Shown: positions 1 through 9,957 of the stretch, piece by piece
How positions within the stretch are numbered: position 1 is the stretch's first letter
Layout: each line of letters begins with the position of its first letter
DNA from: Schoenobius gigantellus
Taxonomy: Eukaryota; Arthropoda; Insecta; Lepidoptera; Crambidae
Direction of reading: 5' to 3'
DNA: 64,000 nucleotides
Assembly: GCA_963935595.1 (NCBI GenBank)
Contig: OZ012550.1
Coordinates: 12,089,001-12,153,000 of the forward strand
Program-made: the position numbers and the translations under genes
The notes under the pieces: model-generated
Databases searched by the model: none
What the model was told of the DNA's origin: nothing
What the model saw: only the letters and a program-made list of their open reading frames with translations

Positions 1-118
1 TGCATCCCGCATTCGTTGTTAAGGAAGTAATTCCTAAGGCTGCACACTTCACGGTTGTGGAGGTTCTTGGCATTTAGAAAGCAAGCCAGCCATTATTATT
101 ATTATTATTATAACTAAT
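1..118 (+). repeat. Possible LINE 3' end with (ATT)n tail
   Basis: The window opens in non-coding sequence that ends in an (ATT)n run at about 92-111. Several LINE clades in Lepidoptera end in a short microsatellite like this, and the sequence before the run reads like a 3' untranslated region. No coding remnant is visible because the window starts here, so the call rests on the tail alone. Confidence 0.25.
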
Positions 119-1135
119 ATTAAATTTCAAGAAATTATTTGAATTTAAAAAAAACTGTACATATAGAGATACCTACTTTTTATCCAATAATAAAACAAAT
201 TGATTCAAACGAATATCGTACATAATTCAAGGTAATAAGAGCTCTATGATGGACTCAGGTGCAATTGTAACGTACGTCCCCATATCCGTCGTTATCTAAG
301 TATAAGATTTTTATAATGTCAAAGGAAAAAGAAATAAGGTAACAATGACGGGTTAAGGTACTTTTGTTAATGCTCGCCCCAGTATCCATCAGAACTACAT
401 AAATTTTGACGAGTATTGGGCAAAACAGGCATAAGCGAGCACCAATGAATGTCACATGCAATAAAAAAATAAATTCTCAAGATTTAGCACTAATTAATAG
501 GTATAGTGTTAGAAAATGTATTATACTATTATTAAAAAACAAACACACTTACCGTATAAATATCTGAAGCGGTATATTATGTAAAAAATAGGAGCCGGTT
601 GTTGCTCAGTTTAGTTGCCAAACTATACCTATTACAGATTTTTTTCTGAGCGCACACTTTTAGCACCTCGAATTTTTGACACAATTACAATTTTAATGCA
701 GTGTTGCAAATATAGTAAAACATTATAGTACTGTGATTGTATTTCAATCACAATTCTATCATTTACGGTTGGTAGAAATATTATAAGCCCCTTTTAAAGT
801 GTAGGTATAGGTACCTGACGAGTATTGGGACACTGACGAGTATACCAGCGTTTACCTTAAATAAGTTTTTTAACAATTCTAGTTCCTTTAATTTTTTATG
901 TGCATACGCATAATTAAGGAGTAGCTATGTGAAACTAAACGCCAATTCTGGATTGATATTGTGTGACATATACTTTTTCTTATGACTGTGGTGTGGTGAA
1001 CTTATGACAAATGACAAAATGAATGAAACAAAGACGGTTTTGCTTTACCAATATTGCTTATTTAAAAGATGTCGCAAACAAGGAATATATAGGTATATTA
1101 TGATATACCTATTCGTTAGTAACGATAGATATTTT
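119..1135. other. No gene seen; AT-rich DNA with decayed inverted pieces
   Basis: I see no convincing exon. Short motifs of the form GACGAGTATTGGG recur at about 406-419 and 815-840, with related pieces in inverted orientation near 340-395. This suggests an old, decayed foldback or SINE-like insertion between about 340 and 860. A splice-donor-like GGTAAGTGTG can be read on the minus strand near 553, but no exon can be built behind it. Confidence 0.3.
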
Positions 1136-1640
1136 TAACCGACTTCAAAAAAGGAGGAGGTTCTTAATTCGATGCGTATGTTTTTTTTTGTGTGTGTATG
1201 TTACGCGATTACGCCACCAGTTGTGGACCGATTTTCAAAATTCTTTTTGTGTTCGATAGAGTATACTCCAAGGGTGGTCCCATGGTCACCAAAGTCAGGA
1301 TCTGATGATGGGATCCCATGAAAATCGAGGAAAACGCTAATTTAATACCAGCTGGTATTAAATTAGGGTTTCTTTCACTAAAAAGATTACATTCACTAAA
1401 AAGTTAAAAATAAAAAATATTTTACAAAAAATTAAAACCGACTTCAAAAACACTGAAAAGTTAAAAATAATATAAGAATAGGTACAGATATCACACTTCT
1501 ATATTGAAGTCGGTGCCAAATTTTAAAACTTTCTAGGAGATCATCATTTGGCACCGACTTCAATATAGAAGTGTGATATCTGTACCTATTCTTATATTAT
1601 TTTTAACTTTTCAGTGTTATTGAAGTCGGTTTTTATTTAT
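1136..1640 (+). repeat. Dispersed foldback repeat, copy 1 (family 'ACCGACTTC')
   Basis: A dispersed non-coding repeat starts with TTAACCGACTTCAAAAAAGG and ends in a large hairpin. The body (about 1220-1370) carries motifs also found in the 52.1 kb copy, such as GGTGGTCCCATGGTCACC and GGATCTGATGATGGGATCCC. An internal small inverted repeat lies at about 1339-1366. Other copies or pieces lie at 4335-4720, 51785-52088, 52105-52590, 53168-53275 and 62637-63029. No reading frame is present. It is probably a non-autonomous mobile element of unknown class. Confidence 0.75.
1435..1632. repeat. 87-bp near-perfect hairpin in copy 1
   Basis: Left arm 1435-1521 and right arm 1546-1632 are reverse complements with one mismatch by eye, separated by a 24-nt loop. 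A transcript would fold into a long double-stranded RNA. The same hairpin recurs at 52382-52580 and, interrupted, at 62746-63020. The arms begin and end with AAACCGACTTC and GAAGTCGGTTT. Confidence 0.85.
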
Positions 1641-2623
1641 TTGTTAATCGGTATTGCAATTTTTTATTTAAGTACATTTACATTATATGAAGAGGAACGA
1701 TTGGTAAGTATTATTATAAAATTATTTTACCATTAGAAATGATGTGTAATATATTAGGTATATCTCTGATATCCCACAAGATCGGAACCTATGTAGGAAT
1801 AGGTAATCTATTGTAATAGGCTTAATCATTTATCGACAATATCGATTGATTTAACTCAACAATTAATAATGGGCTATAAGATTAATATATTTACCTACTT
1901 TAATTATCGTAAAACGGACGAATAGGTACCTAGCCACTATTTATTTATTACAATTATGAAAGCGCCTAACTATTAATTTATAGCAATTACAGTTTTCTGC
2001 ACAAATGCAGTTCGAGAAACGTAAGATAATTGTTCTCGTTTTAGTATATTATAAAAAAACCGCATCATGTAGAGAATTTATAACTTTTATGATTTAATGA
2101 CCAATATTACAGCTATGAAATGTCGTTTATCGCATTCGTGTAAATCAATTTTATGGGGTGGGGCAAACTTCTGTAGAACTTCTGGCATTGTCCTTTATAA
2201 TAAAAATATAAATCGGTGAAAATATAGGTAGGTATTAGGAAACAACACATTTTTTTAAATGTCCCACACGTAGGCTAACAAAGAATTGGACATGTTTTTT
2301 TCTTCTTACACAAAAACTTTTGACGATATAAAGTTGAGACGTCGCATGACATCCTAATTTAATACGTGGGTAAACTTTCTACTTATGACGTACCAAGATT
2401 CCACTCCTTTCAATCGTTTGAACTCAATAGTTTTTTTTTTGTTATTTCCGACAAAGCAAAAAAACGTGTCTGATATTTTTTTATTATCTAACTACCGGAC
2501 TTATAGGATTATGATTTTTTTTTATTGCTACCTACCTTGCTACCTACCATCACAAGAAAAAGTGATTGCCTATCAATAATGAGATCGATGAACTAGGCTA
2601 GGCTAGTCTTTCGAGGAACTAGG
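1641..2623. other. No gene seen; AT-rich spacer
   Basis: This stretch is AT-rich with homopolymer runs and no frame longer than about 65 codons. I found no transposon ends, splice-flanked exon or RNA gene. Confidence 0.3.
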
Positions 2624-2672
2624 CTTCTTCGTGGTCCTACTATTAGGAAAAATTAGTAGGACCACGAAGAAG
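2624..2672. repeat. Perfect 19-bp hairpin
   Basis: Arms 2624-2642 and 2654-2672 are exact reverse complements (left arm CTTCTTCGTGGTCCTACTA) around an 11-nt loop. It is too short to be a normal MITE. It could be a small template-switch inversion or a short-hairpin RNA source; neither can be decided here. Confidence 0.6.
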
Positions 2673-3121
2673 ATGTTCCATACATTAAACGTCAAAACTT
2701 TAGCTTTAAATCGATCTCAACTTTTATATGCATTAATACAAGCTTATACGAGTATAAGCAATCATAATTCTACAGGTCTATAATATAACTAGGAACGTAT
2801 ACAAAAATTGGTCTGTACCGAAACAACAATTACATTTACATGTAAATGAGGTGATTTAAATTTCTCACTGCCCAATCTAGCTGCAAGACATTTCTATTGT
2901 TATTTTTATTTTACCGCCTTCCCTGCTTATGGCGCACAGTGTTTTACTACTGCACAGTGCAAACTATACTTTTACGGCCAGTTAACTTGCAATTAGTCTT
3001 AAAATATTTTCTTGGCGTACAGTTTAACGATTGACGAACAGTTGGGCGCCGACTTTTTATATCCACTGGGCGAATTGGGCAGCGGTTACCACAACCAATA
3101 AACGTTTGCAACTTTCGCAAT

Positions 3122-3302
3122 CAGAGGCCTAATCTACTAATAAGTTGCAGCTGAATCGAAAATGAGCCGTTGCGATCGACTAATCAGAATGCCACATTAT
3201 CACGTCATCAAACAGTTGAATGACAATGTAAGTGCTCCGATTGGTCGACCGCAGCGGTTCTTTCGATTCGGCTGTAGCTTATTAGTAGAATTGGGCCTCA
3301 GA
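3122..3302. mobile_element. Foldback MITE (about 180 bp)
   Basis: Arms of about 60 bp face each other. The left arm reads CAGAGGCCTAATCTACTAAT and onward, and the right arm ends ATTAGTAGAATTGGGCCTCA. The spacer contains GCCACATTATCAC, shared with the related element at 42031-42193. The frame crossing it (from 3162) is chance coding through the repeat. This is a non-autonomous DNA element; superfamily not determined. Confidence 0.6.
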
Positions 3303-3569
3303 CAGGGTCTAACAGCCAAACAGAAACTTTGGGTAGAGACAAAACACAATTCAAAAACGATAACTCAGTTAGAAAAGAACAAAATATTTAGAAATGATTC
3401 CACATTACGAATCATTCTCACACATTACCGTTTGCGGTATTCATTGCGGTGTCAGTATAAAAGTCTGTGCCGACTTTACAAAGCGAACGCGACAGATATT
3501 GAGTTCAACAATCAGAGATGCACATGCGAGGCTCAAATGATACACAGGTGTCAATTGTTTTGTCGTGTG

Positions 3570-3863
3570 TGCTGTGCCGGCCGAGTAGAATTGAGAGGCC
3601 CGCGATCGATCCTGCCATGTACCAATGTGTTTTTCGTTTCACGAATTTCATTCCTATATTTATCTGACGCTCCTACGGTGAAGGAAAACATCGTGAGGAA
3701 ACCTGCATACACCTGCGAAGTAATTCAAAGGTGTATGTGAAGTCAACCAATCCGCACTGGGCCAGCGTGGTTTGACTAAAGCCTAATCGCCCTAACATGT
3801 TAGGGTAGGCTCGTGCCCCTCGGTGGGGACGTATATGAGCTGTGGTGATGATGATGATGATGA
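3570..3863 (+). mobile_element. tRNA-derived SINE, plus orientation
   Basis: A head with a degenerate B-box-like GCGATCGATCC (about 3602) is followed by the body CCATGTACCAATGTGTTTTT. A conserved middle, GTGTATGTGAAGTCAACCAA, follows, and the tail ends in (GATGAT)n at 3845-3863. The same body and tail occur inverted at 37962-38246, which fixes the family. Pol III-transcribed SINEs move by LINE machinery. The 5' boundary is approximate. Confidence 0.7.
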
Positions 3864-4334
3864 GGCAGACATAACATGGACAAAATATTGAACTAGTATT
3901 TTTCTTTTTATACACAATCAAAATCGTTAGACGATAGATTATATTAATTTGAGTATTCATAATGTGGAATCATTCTCATACATTGCTGAGAATGGTTCAT
4001 AATGTGGATTCATTCCCATACATTGCAATTCGTTTTGTTTTAACGGAACGAATGCGAACGTTACTTTGGCCATAGACAAAGGGGTTTAGTCCAAAGACCT
4101 TTTTGCGTTATGAATCCAATCATGAACTTCCTCGCACAACGCTATACACAATCATACTTACAAATTGATTCAAATTAGAACGCTTCCGTTGTCCAACGAA
4201 CAGCAACAAGTTACAAGGCCTGCAAAACAGACTCCCGTCCGTCGCAACGGAGGGGGCGATCACTCTCATTTGAATGTTTCTAGCGGAGCGGCTTCTAATA
4301 ATGCGAGGCTAGGTTTGTGTGGGTATGCCCTTTT
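3864..4334. other. No gene seen; short internal repeats
   Basis: The phrase AATGTGGA(A/T)TCATTC(T/C)CATACATTG occurs twice, near 3961 and 4002. No exon or RNA gene can be supported. Confidence 0.25.
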
Positions 4335-4720
4335 TAACCGACTTTAACAAGAAGGCTCTCAATTCGGTTTTTTATGTATGCACACCGATTACGCCGAGAT
4401 TTCTGATACGATTTACGTGATTCTTTTTTTGTCCGAAAAATTTAATTCAGCTTGACCCAGTAGTTTTTATTTTATGAGCATTTTTGTTTACTTGAACGAT
4501 GTAATATTCACCATACTTTGTTTATATGTACACCGATACAAATAATAAAACCGACTTCAGAAATACTTAAAAGTCATAAATAATATAAGAATAGATACAA
4601 AGTCTCAGTTTTATATTGAATTCGGTGCAAAGCACAGGTGCTATTACCACCTGGAAAGTCTTCAAAACTAAGAGTTCAATATTAAACTGAGATGTTGTAT
4701 TAATCGACCGTGTTACGCAA
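4335..4720 (+). repeat. Decayed copy of the 'ACCGACTTC' foldback family
   Basis: A head piece TTTAACCGACTTTAACAAG lies near 4335. A left hairpin arm at about 4550-4630 reads AACCGACTTCAGAAATACTT and then AATAATATAAGAATAGATAC. The right arm is only weakly preserved (to about 4720). It is more diverged than copies 1, 52.1 kb and 62.6 kb, so it is probably older. Confidence 0.55.
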
Positions 4721-4744
4721 TTAATATTAATAAATTAATAAATA

Positions 4745-5240
4745 ATTATTGTGATAACACAAATTGCCACTATGAATCAACCCTCTCTTAAGTCTATTAA
4801 TCAACAACACCCATACTATGATCTATTATCATTGTATCCGGAGATTACGAGGCCAATGTCATTCGCGAAAATTCCTAATCATAATATTATGCATTATATA
4901 TATACCAAGGGACCTCGAGAGCACGCGCGACTGAGACCTTTGCCACCCGATCGGTACAAAAAAGTTAAAGAAGAATTTCACTTGATGCAGGAATTGGGCA
5001 TCTGTCGACCTTCGAAAAGTCCATGGGCTAGTCCACTACATATTGTCCCAAAGAAAAATGGAGACATCCGACCATGTGGTGACTATCGCCAGCTAAACGC
5101 GATAACAAAGCCCGACAGATATCCAATCCCTCGCATGCAAGATTTTACATTTATTTTAGCCAATAAATATATTTTTTCCAAACTAGATATAAATAGATCG
5201 TACCACTGCATACCAACGGCACCAAATTTGATTTTTTGGC
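4745..5240 (+). pseudogene. Ty3/gypsy retrotransposon reverse transcriptase, N-terminal fragment
   Basis: About 164 codons match the start of the Ty3/gypsy Pol reverse transcriptase. The linker with a HYIYTKGPREHARLRPLPPD-type segment comes first. The RT thumb/finger motif (ELGICRPSKSPWASPLHIVP) follows, then RPCGDYRQLNAITKPDRYPI. The fragment ends in KLDINRSYH, where the first catalytic Asp lies. The YxDD box, RNase H and integrase are missing, as are gag, protease and LTRs. The frame stops where the tandem repeat at 5230 begins, so the fragment is cut there. It cannot make active enzyme. Confidence 0.88.
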
Positions 5241-5747
5241 TTTAGAAGTACGCCATATTGGATTAATAGTGACACCACTTTATTTTTCAAGTTATTTTTA
5301 GCAAGGCCTTTTATTTGATACCCATATTGTAGGAGTGTATTTAAAATAATTGGTCCACCATCTTGGGTATGCCGCCATCTTGGATTTAGAATGACGTCAC
5401 ACAGTTATTTATGCATTTTCATCCAAACTGTGTGTGTATACAAAATTTAAGCTCAATCGGTTAAAGATATCTACTTCAAAATTGATTTTCAAGCTTTAGA
5501 AGTCCGCCATATTGGATTAATAGTAACGTCACATTATTTTTCGAGTTACTCGTAGCAAGACCTTTTATTTGATACCCATATTATAGGGGTGCATTAAAAA
5601 TAATTAGTCCGCCATCTTGGGTATGCCGCCATCTTAGATTTAGAATGACGTCATACAGTTAACCATGCATTGTCATCTAAACTAAACGTGTATACAAAAT
5701 TTCAGCTCAATCGGTTAAAGATATCTGCTTCAAAATTGAGTTGCAAG
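5230..5747 (+). repeat. Two tandem units of a 254-bp repeat
   Basis: CTTTAGAAGTNCGCCATATT starts units at 5240 and 5494, a period of 254. Both units contain CGCCATCTTGG, AATGACGTCA and AGCTCAATCGGTTAAAGATA. The units are similar but visibly diverged, so the duplication is not recent. The downstream flank (ACATACATACTTACTTACAT to about 5800) is typical of the end of a dispersed lepidopteran repeat. No protein is encoded. Confidence 0.75.
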
Positions 5748-5807
5748 ATTCCACCCGAACATACATACTTACTTACATTGCAAGTTAAATAAAAGCGTGT
5801 AATAAAA

Positions 5808-6265
5808 AGGTCAATCGCCGAATCCAACTCGACTGGGTAGCTCTTGGGAAGCTACACAATATATTCTCTACCTATCTACCGCAGTTTCTCAAGAAGACAA
5901 ATTTGAGATTCGTGCGTATCGTCTGTGATAACGTTCAGAAAAGTTAGACGTGGACGCTTACAATTTGCCTCATAATAAGGCTCAAGATATGGTCGGGGTT
6001 TCTCTACGTGATCGAATTAGAAATGACGAGATCCGTAAACGAACTAAAGTCACCCAAATAGCCCAAGGAATTACGAACCTCAAGTGACAGTGGGCAGGCA
6101 GAAAATATAGTTCGCAGGACTGACGACCGTTGGGACGGAAAGGTATTCGAGTGGCGGCCTCATACCCGGAGACTCAGCTTCCCCACAAAGTGGACTGACG
6201 ATCTGCGGTTTGGAGAGGCCTATATCTACAGACAGTTGACGTCTCTTAGCTGAAATGATGATGAA
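5808..6265 (+). pseudogene. RTE-like LINE endonuclease/RT C-terminal remnant
   Basis: Translated pieces fit the C-terminal end of insect endonuclease-reverse transcriptases. One is an RxIQLxWxALGKL segment near 5815. A VSLRDRIRNDEIRKRTKV segment follows near 5997, and a K-stop-QWAG segment near 6087, where TGA stands where a Trp codon is expected. DDRWDGKVFEW and RWTDD-type segments follow, in shifted frames, near 6120-6200. Stops and frameshifts show it is dead. The short TGATGATGA run near 6254 fits a LINE 3' end. Confidence 0.6.
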
Positions 6266-6708
6266 GGTGAGATCGGAATTTGGAATAATCGACAAGCAAA
6301 AATCTCTACCAAGAGGAGATTTAAAAAAAAAAACAATCATCGTAAGTGCTTACGTAGATGATTTGGAGGACAAAGATAAAGGTGTGGCTAGTATTTCTAG
6401 ACATTAGACAGCAAGAATAACGTGGCTCCGTCACTATAAGTCTACAAGCTTTTATTAGGCAATTCTTTACAATCATGTTTCCTAAACGTTGAAATTGTCT
6501 TGTGTATTTATTTATCTCTGATGATCATCAACTACACATTCAGTAATATTGAATACGATTTACTTAGAGAATTCAATAATGAATAGTATTTTTCATAAAT
6601 TTGCCTAAACCAAGAAAACGAAAGAATAAACAGGAAAATTTGTTTGTAACAGTATTGTTCTATTTAATACCATGAACTTGATAGCCTTCAAAGCAATCCA
6701 GCCCCCCC
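6266..6708. other. No gene seen
   Basis: AT-rich spacer after the LINE remnant. No splice-flanked open frame, RNA gene or repeat end is evident. Confidence 0.25.
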
Positions 6709-6844
6709 TAGCACGTCCACCAAAACACGATATGATAAAGCGGTTTATCGCGGTGAACTATCAAAATACAATAGGGTTACGTCGTATTTTGACAGTTCAC
6801 CGCGATAAATCGCTTTAGCATATCGTGTTTTGGTGGACGTGCTA
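6709..6844. mobile_element. Foldback MITE (136 bp, possible TA target)
   Basis: Outer ends TAGCACGTCCACCAAAACAC and GTGTTTTGGTGGACGTGCTA are exact complements. The pairing runs on through GATATGATAAAGCG and CGCGGTGAACT to a loop near 6770-6783, giving arms of about 60 bp. TA at each edge fits a Tc1/mariner-type target, but this is only suggestive. Confidence 0.7.
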
Positions 6845-8434
6845 CGGGGCAAAGGTCCCTTGATAAAATTTGCTACAGGCCCTGCGCTAGCTTAATCCGG
6901 CACTGTCGTGCAGCTTTCCTGAAGTATGTACTGCATTAATGTTTTTTGTTAGAATTTCTGTGATTACAGCTAGTGCTGAACGTTCATTTTCGAAACTGAA
7001 ATTAAAACTTATTTAAGAAACTCTAGGGGACAAGACAGGCCACGTAACTTGGCTATTCTTTCTATTGAAAATTCTATGGCCCGATCTATAATCTTTAAAC
7101 TGGTGATGTTATAGATACTTTTGCGGAACAGAATACACGGAGAAAAGAATTTTATCAAAAATGTTAAAATTAAATTACGATTTCATTATAAATATGTATA
7201 AAATATGTTCTTGAAAATTCAATTTTAAATGTCGATACTACTGATAAAGATGAAGTTTCTTGCGCCCATTTTTCTTATCAGCTAAAAAACGTCTAACTTG
7301 GGCTATTCAAAAGAGCTTTCTACCAAGTTATATTTCAATAAAGACTATTTTGATTTAGATTAAGTCCGCCGTTTATACATACTATTATACATACTACTTT
7401 GTAATGTGCATTAAAGATCTTAATCAATAAATAAACCTTATCCACACTAGCTTAACGCTCAAACACACTGCGCCCGGAACACCGTATAAAATACCAATTA
7501 CTTCCCGCCATTACAATACAATTGTGCACAGATTATAAACTTTTAATACTTCTGTTTTTTAACGGTTTATAGTTTGCCCCGGTCGGCTGCAGCTGCTCTC
7601 CGAAGAATTGTTGCTTTTCTTTTATTCCACAGAAGTTATGTTAGGATTGGATCGTGTTCCTAGTATTTTTTAATTTAATTCATTTTTATTGCAGTCTGGT
7701 ACTCAGTGTGTTTGAAATGAGTTTTGGAGAAAAGAGAAAATAAAACGTGCATTTTGGCTCTAAGACTTACAAATGATATCTAGAATCAAATTACAAAATA
7801 GAAGCGGACAAAAGTAAAGTTACGGCTCTTATAATTATGAACTCCCTTTTCTTTTTCTTTTCTTTGTTATATTGTACACCGAAATAAAGTGAATCGTAAT
7901 TTGAAAGTAGATAATAGCAGATGGAATTATTAATGATACACGTTTTTTAATTGTTACATTGTCTGCTGAGCAAAAACTATAAAGCTCTCAGAATGTATGG
8001 TTTTGGCGGGTTTATTCATTGTTGTTTTTTGGCAGTTTCGATATGTTTCATGGCCTTTCAGTTATTGTTTTTTTCTTGCCTGATAAAGGAATGTTGCATA
8101 CGTCACACGATCTACACTTACTTTGAAAAACAAAATCCTCGCCCGGTCAAGACCTGTTCCACAAGAGCTACGCTGAGAATATTGTTAATGAAAGTCACCC
8201 CTTAGACTTAACTTACTAGCTTGCCTTGTCTATTGTAATCATTAAAAGTATTTTCTTCACGAGTATGAAAAATACGAGTTTATTACAGAAAAGCGTGTAC
8301 GTTTTTCTCAGTTATTACCCACTATTAATACGAAAGATATTGTGTCTGGATCGCTTTCCACGTTTCCATTATGTCAGTGGACGACAATGTTGTCGTGTCG
8401 TGAAAATAATTTGTTCTAGCTCTATGGACATATT
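6845..8434. other. No gene seen; possible LINE tail near 7330
   Basis: No gene can be supported. TATTTCAATAAAGACTATTT near 7330 resembles a LINE polyadenylation tail, but no coding remnant precedes it. The open frames at 7951 and 8226 look like chance. Confidence 0.25.
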
Positions 8435-8928
8435 GGTGTCGATTCAGACACACGACTTAATTAAACTAAACTAATTTGACAGGACTAAAAATAAAGCCGT
8501 CACTTTTAATCCTTTAGAGAAAAAGAAAGATGGCGATACTTTTAATCCTGTCAAATTAGTTTAGTTAAATGAATAAGTAGTGTTAGCAGAGACATAAGAT
8601 GGAGATGGCTGTATAGATGGCGTAACTTACATTAACAAATATCATTACTTACCTCCATGGAGTAATTAGTACTCTCCATATTCTGTGTTAGCCCATGGTA
8701 ATGTCAACGTCTACGACATACATAGTATCTCTAGATAGTCTGTGACTAGGACTGACAACCACATTTCCCGTTAGAGCCGGTGTCAATATTTTCATCCGTT
8801 TTAATGTTTGTGAAATTTATCTGATTTTGGGATTATTTTGTTAAATATCAACAGATAATTAAATAATTTGCTCAATTTATCATTTATTTTGTTGTTTTAC
8901 CCAAAAGTAGTGTATCTGAATCGACACC
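8435..8928. mobile_element. Candidate 494-bp element with 17-bp terminal inverted repeats
   Basis: GGTGTCGATTCAGACAC at 8435-8451 and GTATCTGAATCGACACC at 8912-8928 are inverted repeats with one mismatch. Inside lies a second foldback, with arms 8461-8490 and 8540-8568 built on AACTAATTTGACAGGA. No target duplication is clear and there is no reading frame. It may be one non-autonomous element or two nested ones. Confidence 0.45.
8461..8568. repeat. Foldback with about 30-bp arms
   Basis: The arm TTAAACTAAACTAATTTGAC, then AGGACTAAAA, pairs with TTTTAATCCTGTCAAATTAG, then TTTAGTTAA, around a 49-nt spacer. It lies just inside the left end of the candidate element at 8435. Confidence 0.6.
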
Positions 8929-9182
8929 ATTACCTACCTAAAAGGAATTAAAATAATAACTTATATGGTTTCTAACGAATGCTTTCTGACCTATGAGCAG
9001 TTATCAATAATTAGGCCATTATACGAGAAGTATATACGAAAAGAATAGCACTTCACCTATCATTTATGCATTTAAGAATAAATTCATGTAATTCCAAGTT
9101 CACATCAGACACTAGTGCTAGGTATAAGTAATAGCTCGGTATTGATCTTTTATGGCCAGATAAAATTCACTTTTTTTTGTTT

Positions 9183-9555
9183 ACTCTTTTAATATATGCC
9201 CCATCTCATGATAGCGCTGATTTATGAGATACTTGTTACCAAAACCTTACGCCGCCAGTACTATCGCACTTTTAAAAGGTGATTTTACTCAAACACAACA
9301 CGTCATTTTTGAATGCTGTCTTCTGGTTAGTACTCTCTGAACGTCTCAGTCCTTCTTTTATTTTTTTCAATGTTAACTCTTTTAATATATGCCCCATCTC
9401 ATAATAGCGCGGATTTATGAGATACTTGTTACCAAAACCTTACGCCGCCAGTACTATCGCACTTTTAAAAGGTGATTTTACTCAAGCACAACACGTCATT
9501 TTTGAATGCTGTCTTCTGGTTAGTACTCTTTGAACGTCTCAGTCCTTCTTTTATC
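9183..9555 (+). repeat. Tandem duplication, period 193 bp
   Basis: ACTCTTTTAATATATGCCCC begins at 9183 and again at 9376. About 175 bases are repeated, through CTCAGTCCTTCTTTTAT, with only about four to six differences by eye. The duplication therefore looks recent. No coding or RNA signal is recognised in the unit. Confidence 0.85.
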
Positions 9556-9957
9556 GCAATGGACTTTTTATAATAAAATTAATTTCCATTCAAAATCGGA
9601 ACGTCATTAATGATAATGGAAATAAGCGGAGATTTCAAGATAAGGCACGACTACGCCATCTTAGAAACCGTTACACTAACCGATGTCATCTGTTACATTA
9701 AAATGGCGCATGCATGTGTTTATTCAATCAATAGACTTAGAATATATTATAGTCTATTATGACAGTGGTGAATAGCATGGTCTACCTACTCTAAGTTACT
9801 ATTAATATTAACCTCATAGGTTGCTTTAGTTATTGTTCTGAGATATTAACAATTATTTGACATATTATTATTATACGTCGACGGGCTGTGAAAAGCTTGT
9901 AAGTCGCTTTAGTGAAAAACTCTTTTAGTTGTTTTTAATTGGCAAAACCTCGTAATA

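Noticed and set aside
3162..3740. 192-codon open frame
   Set aside because: It runs through a foldback MITE and a SINE and matches no protein pattern; chance frame.
9183..9555. Considered as a CRISPR-like array
   Set aside because: Only two long, directly adjacent units without spacers, in an animal genome; a simple tandem duplication.
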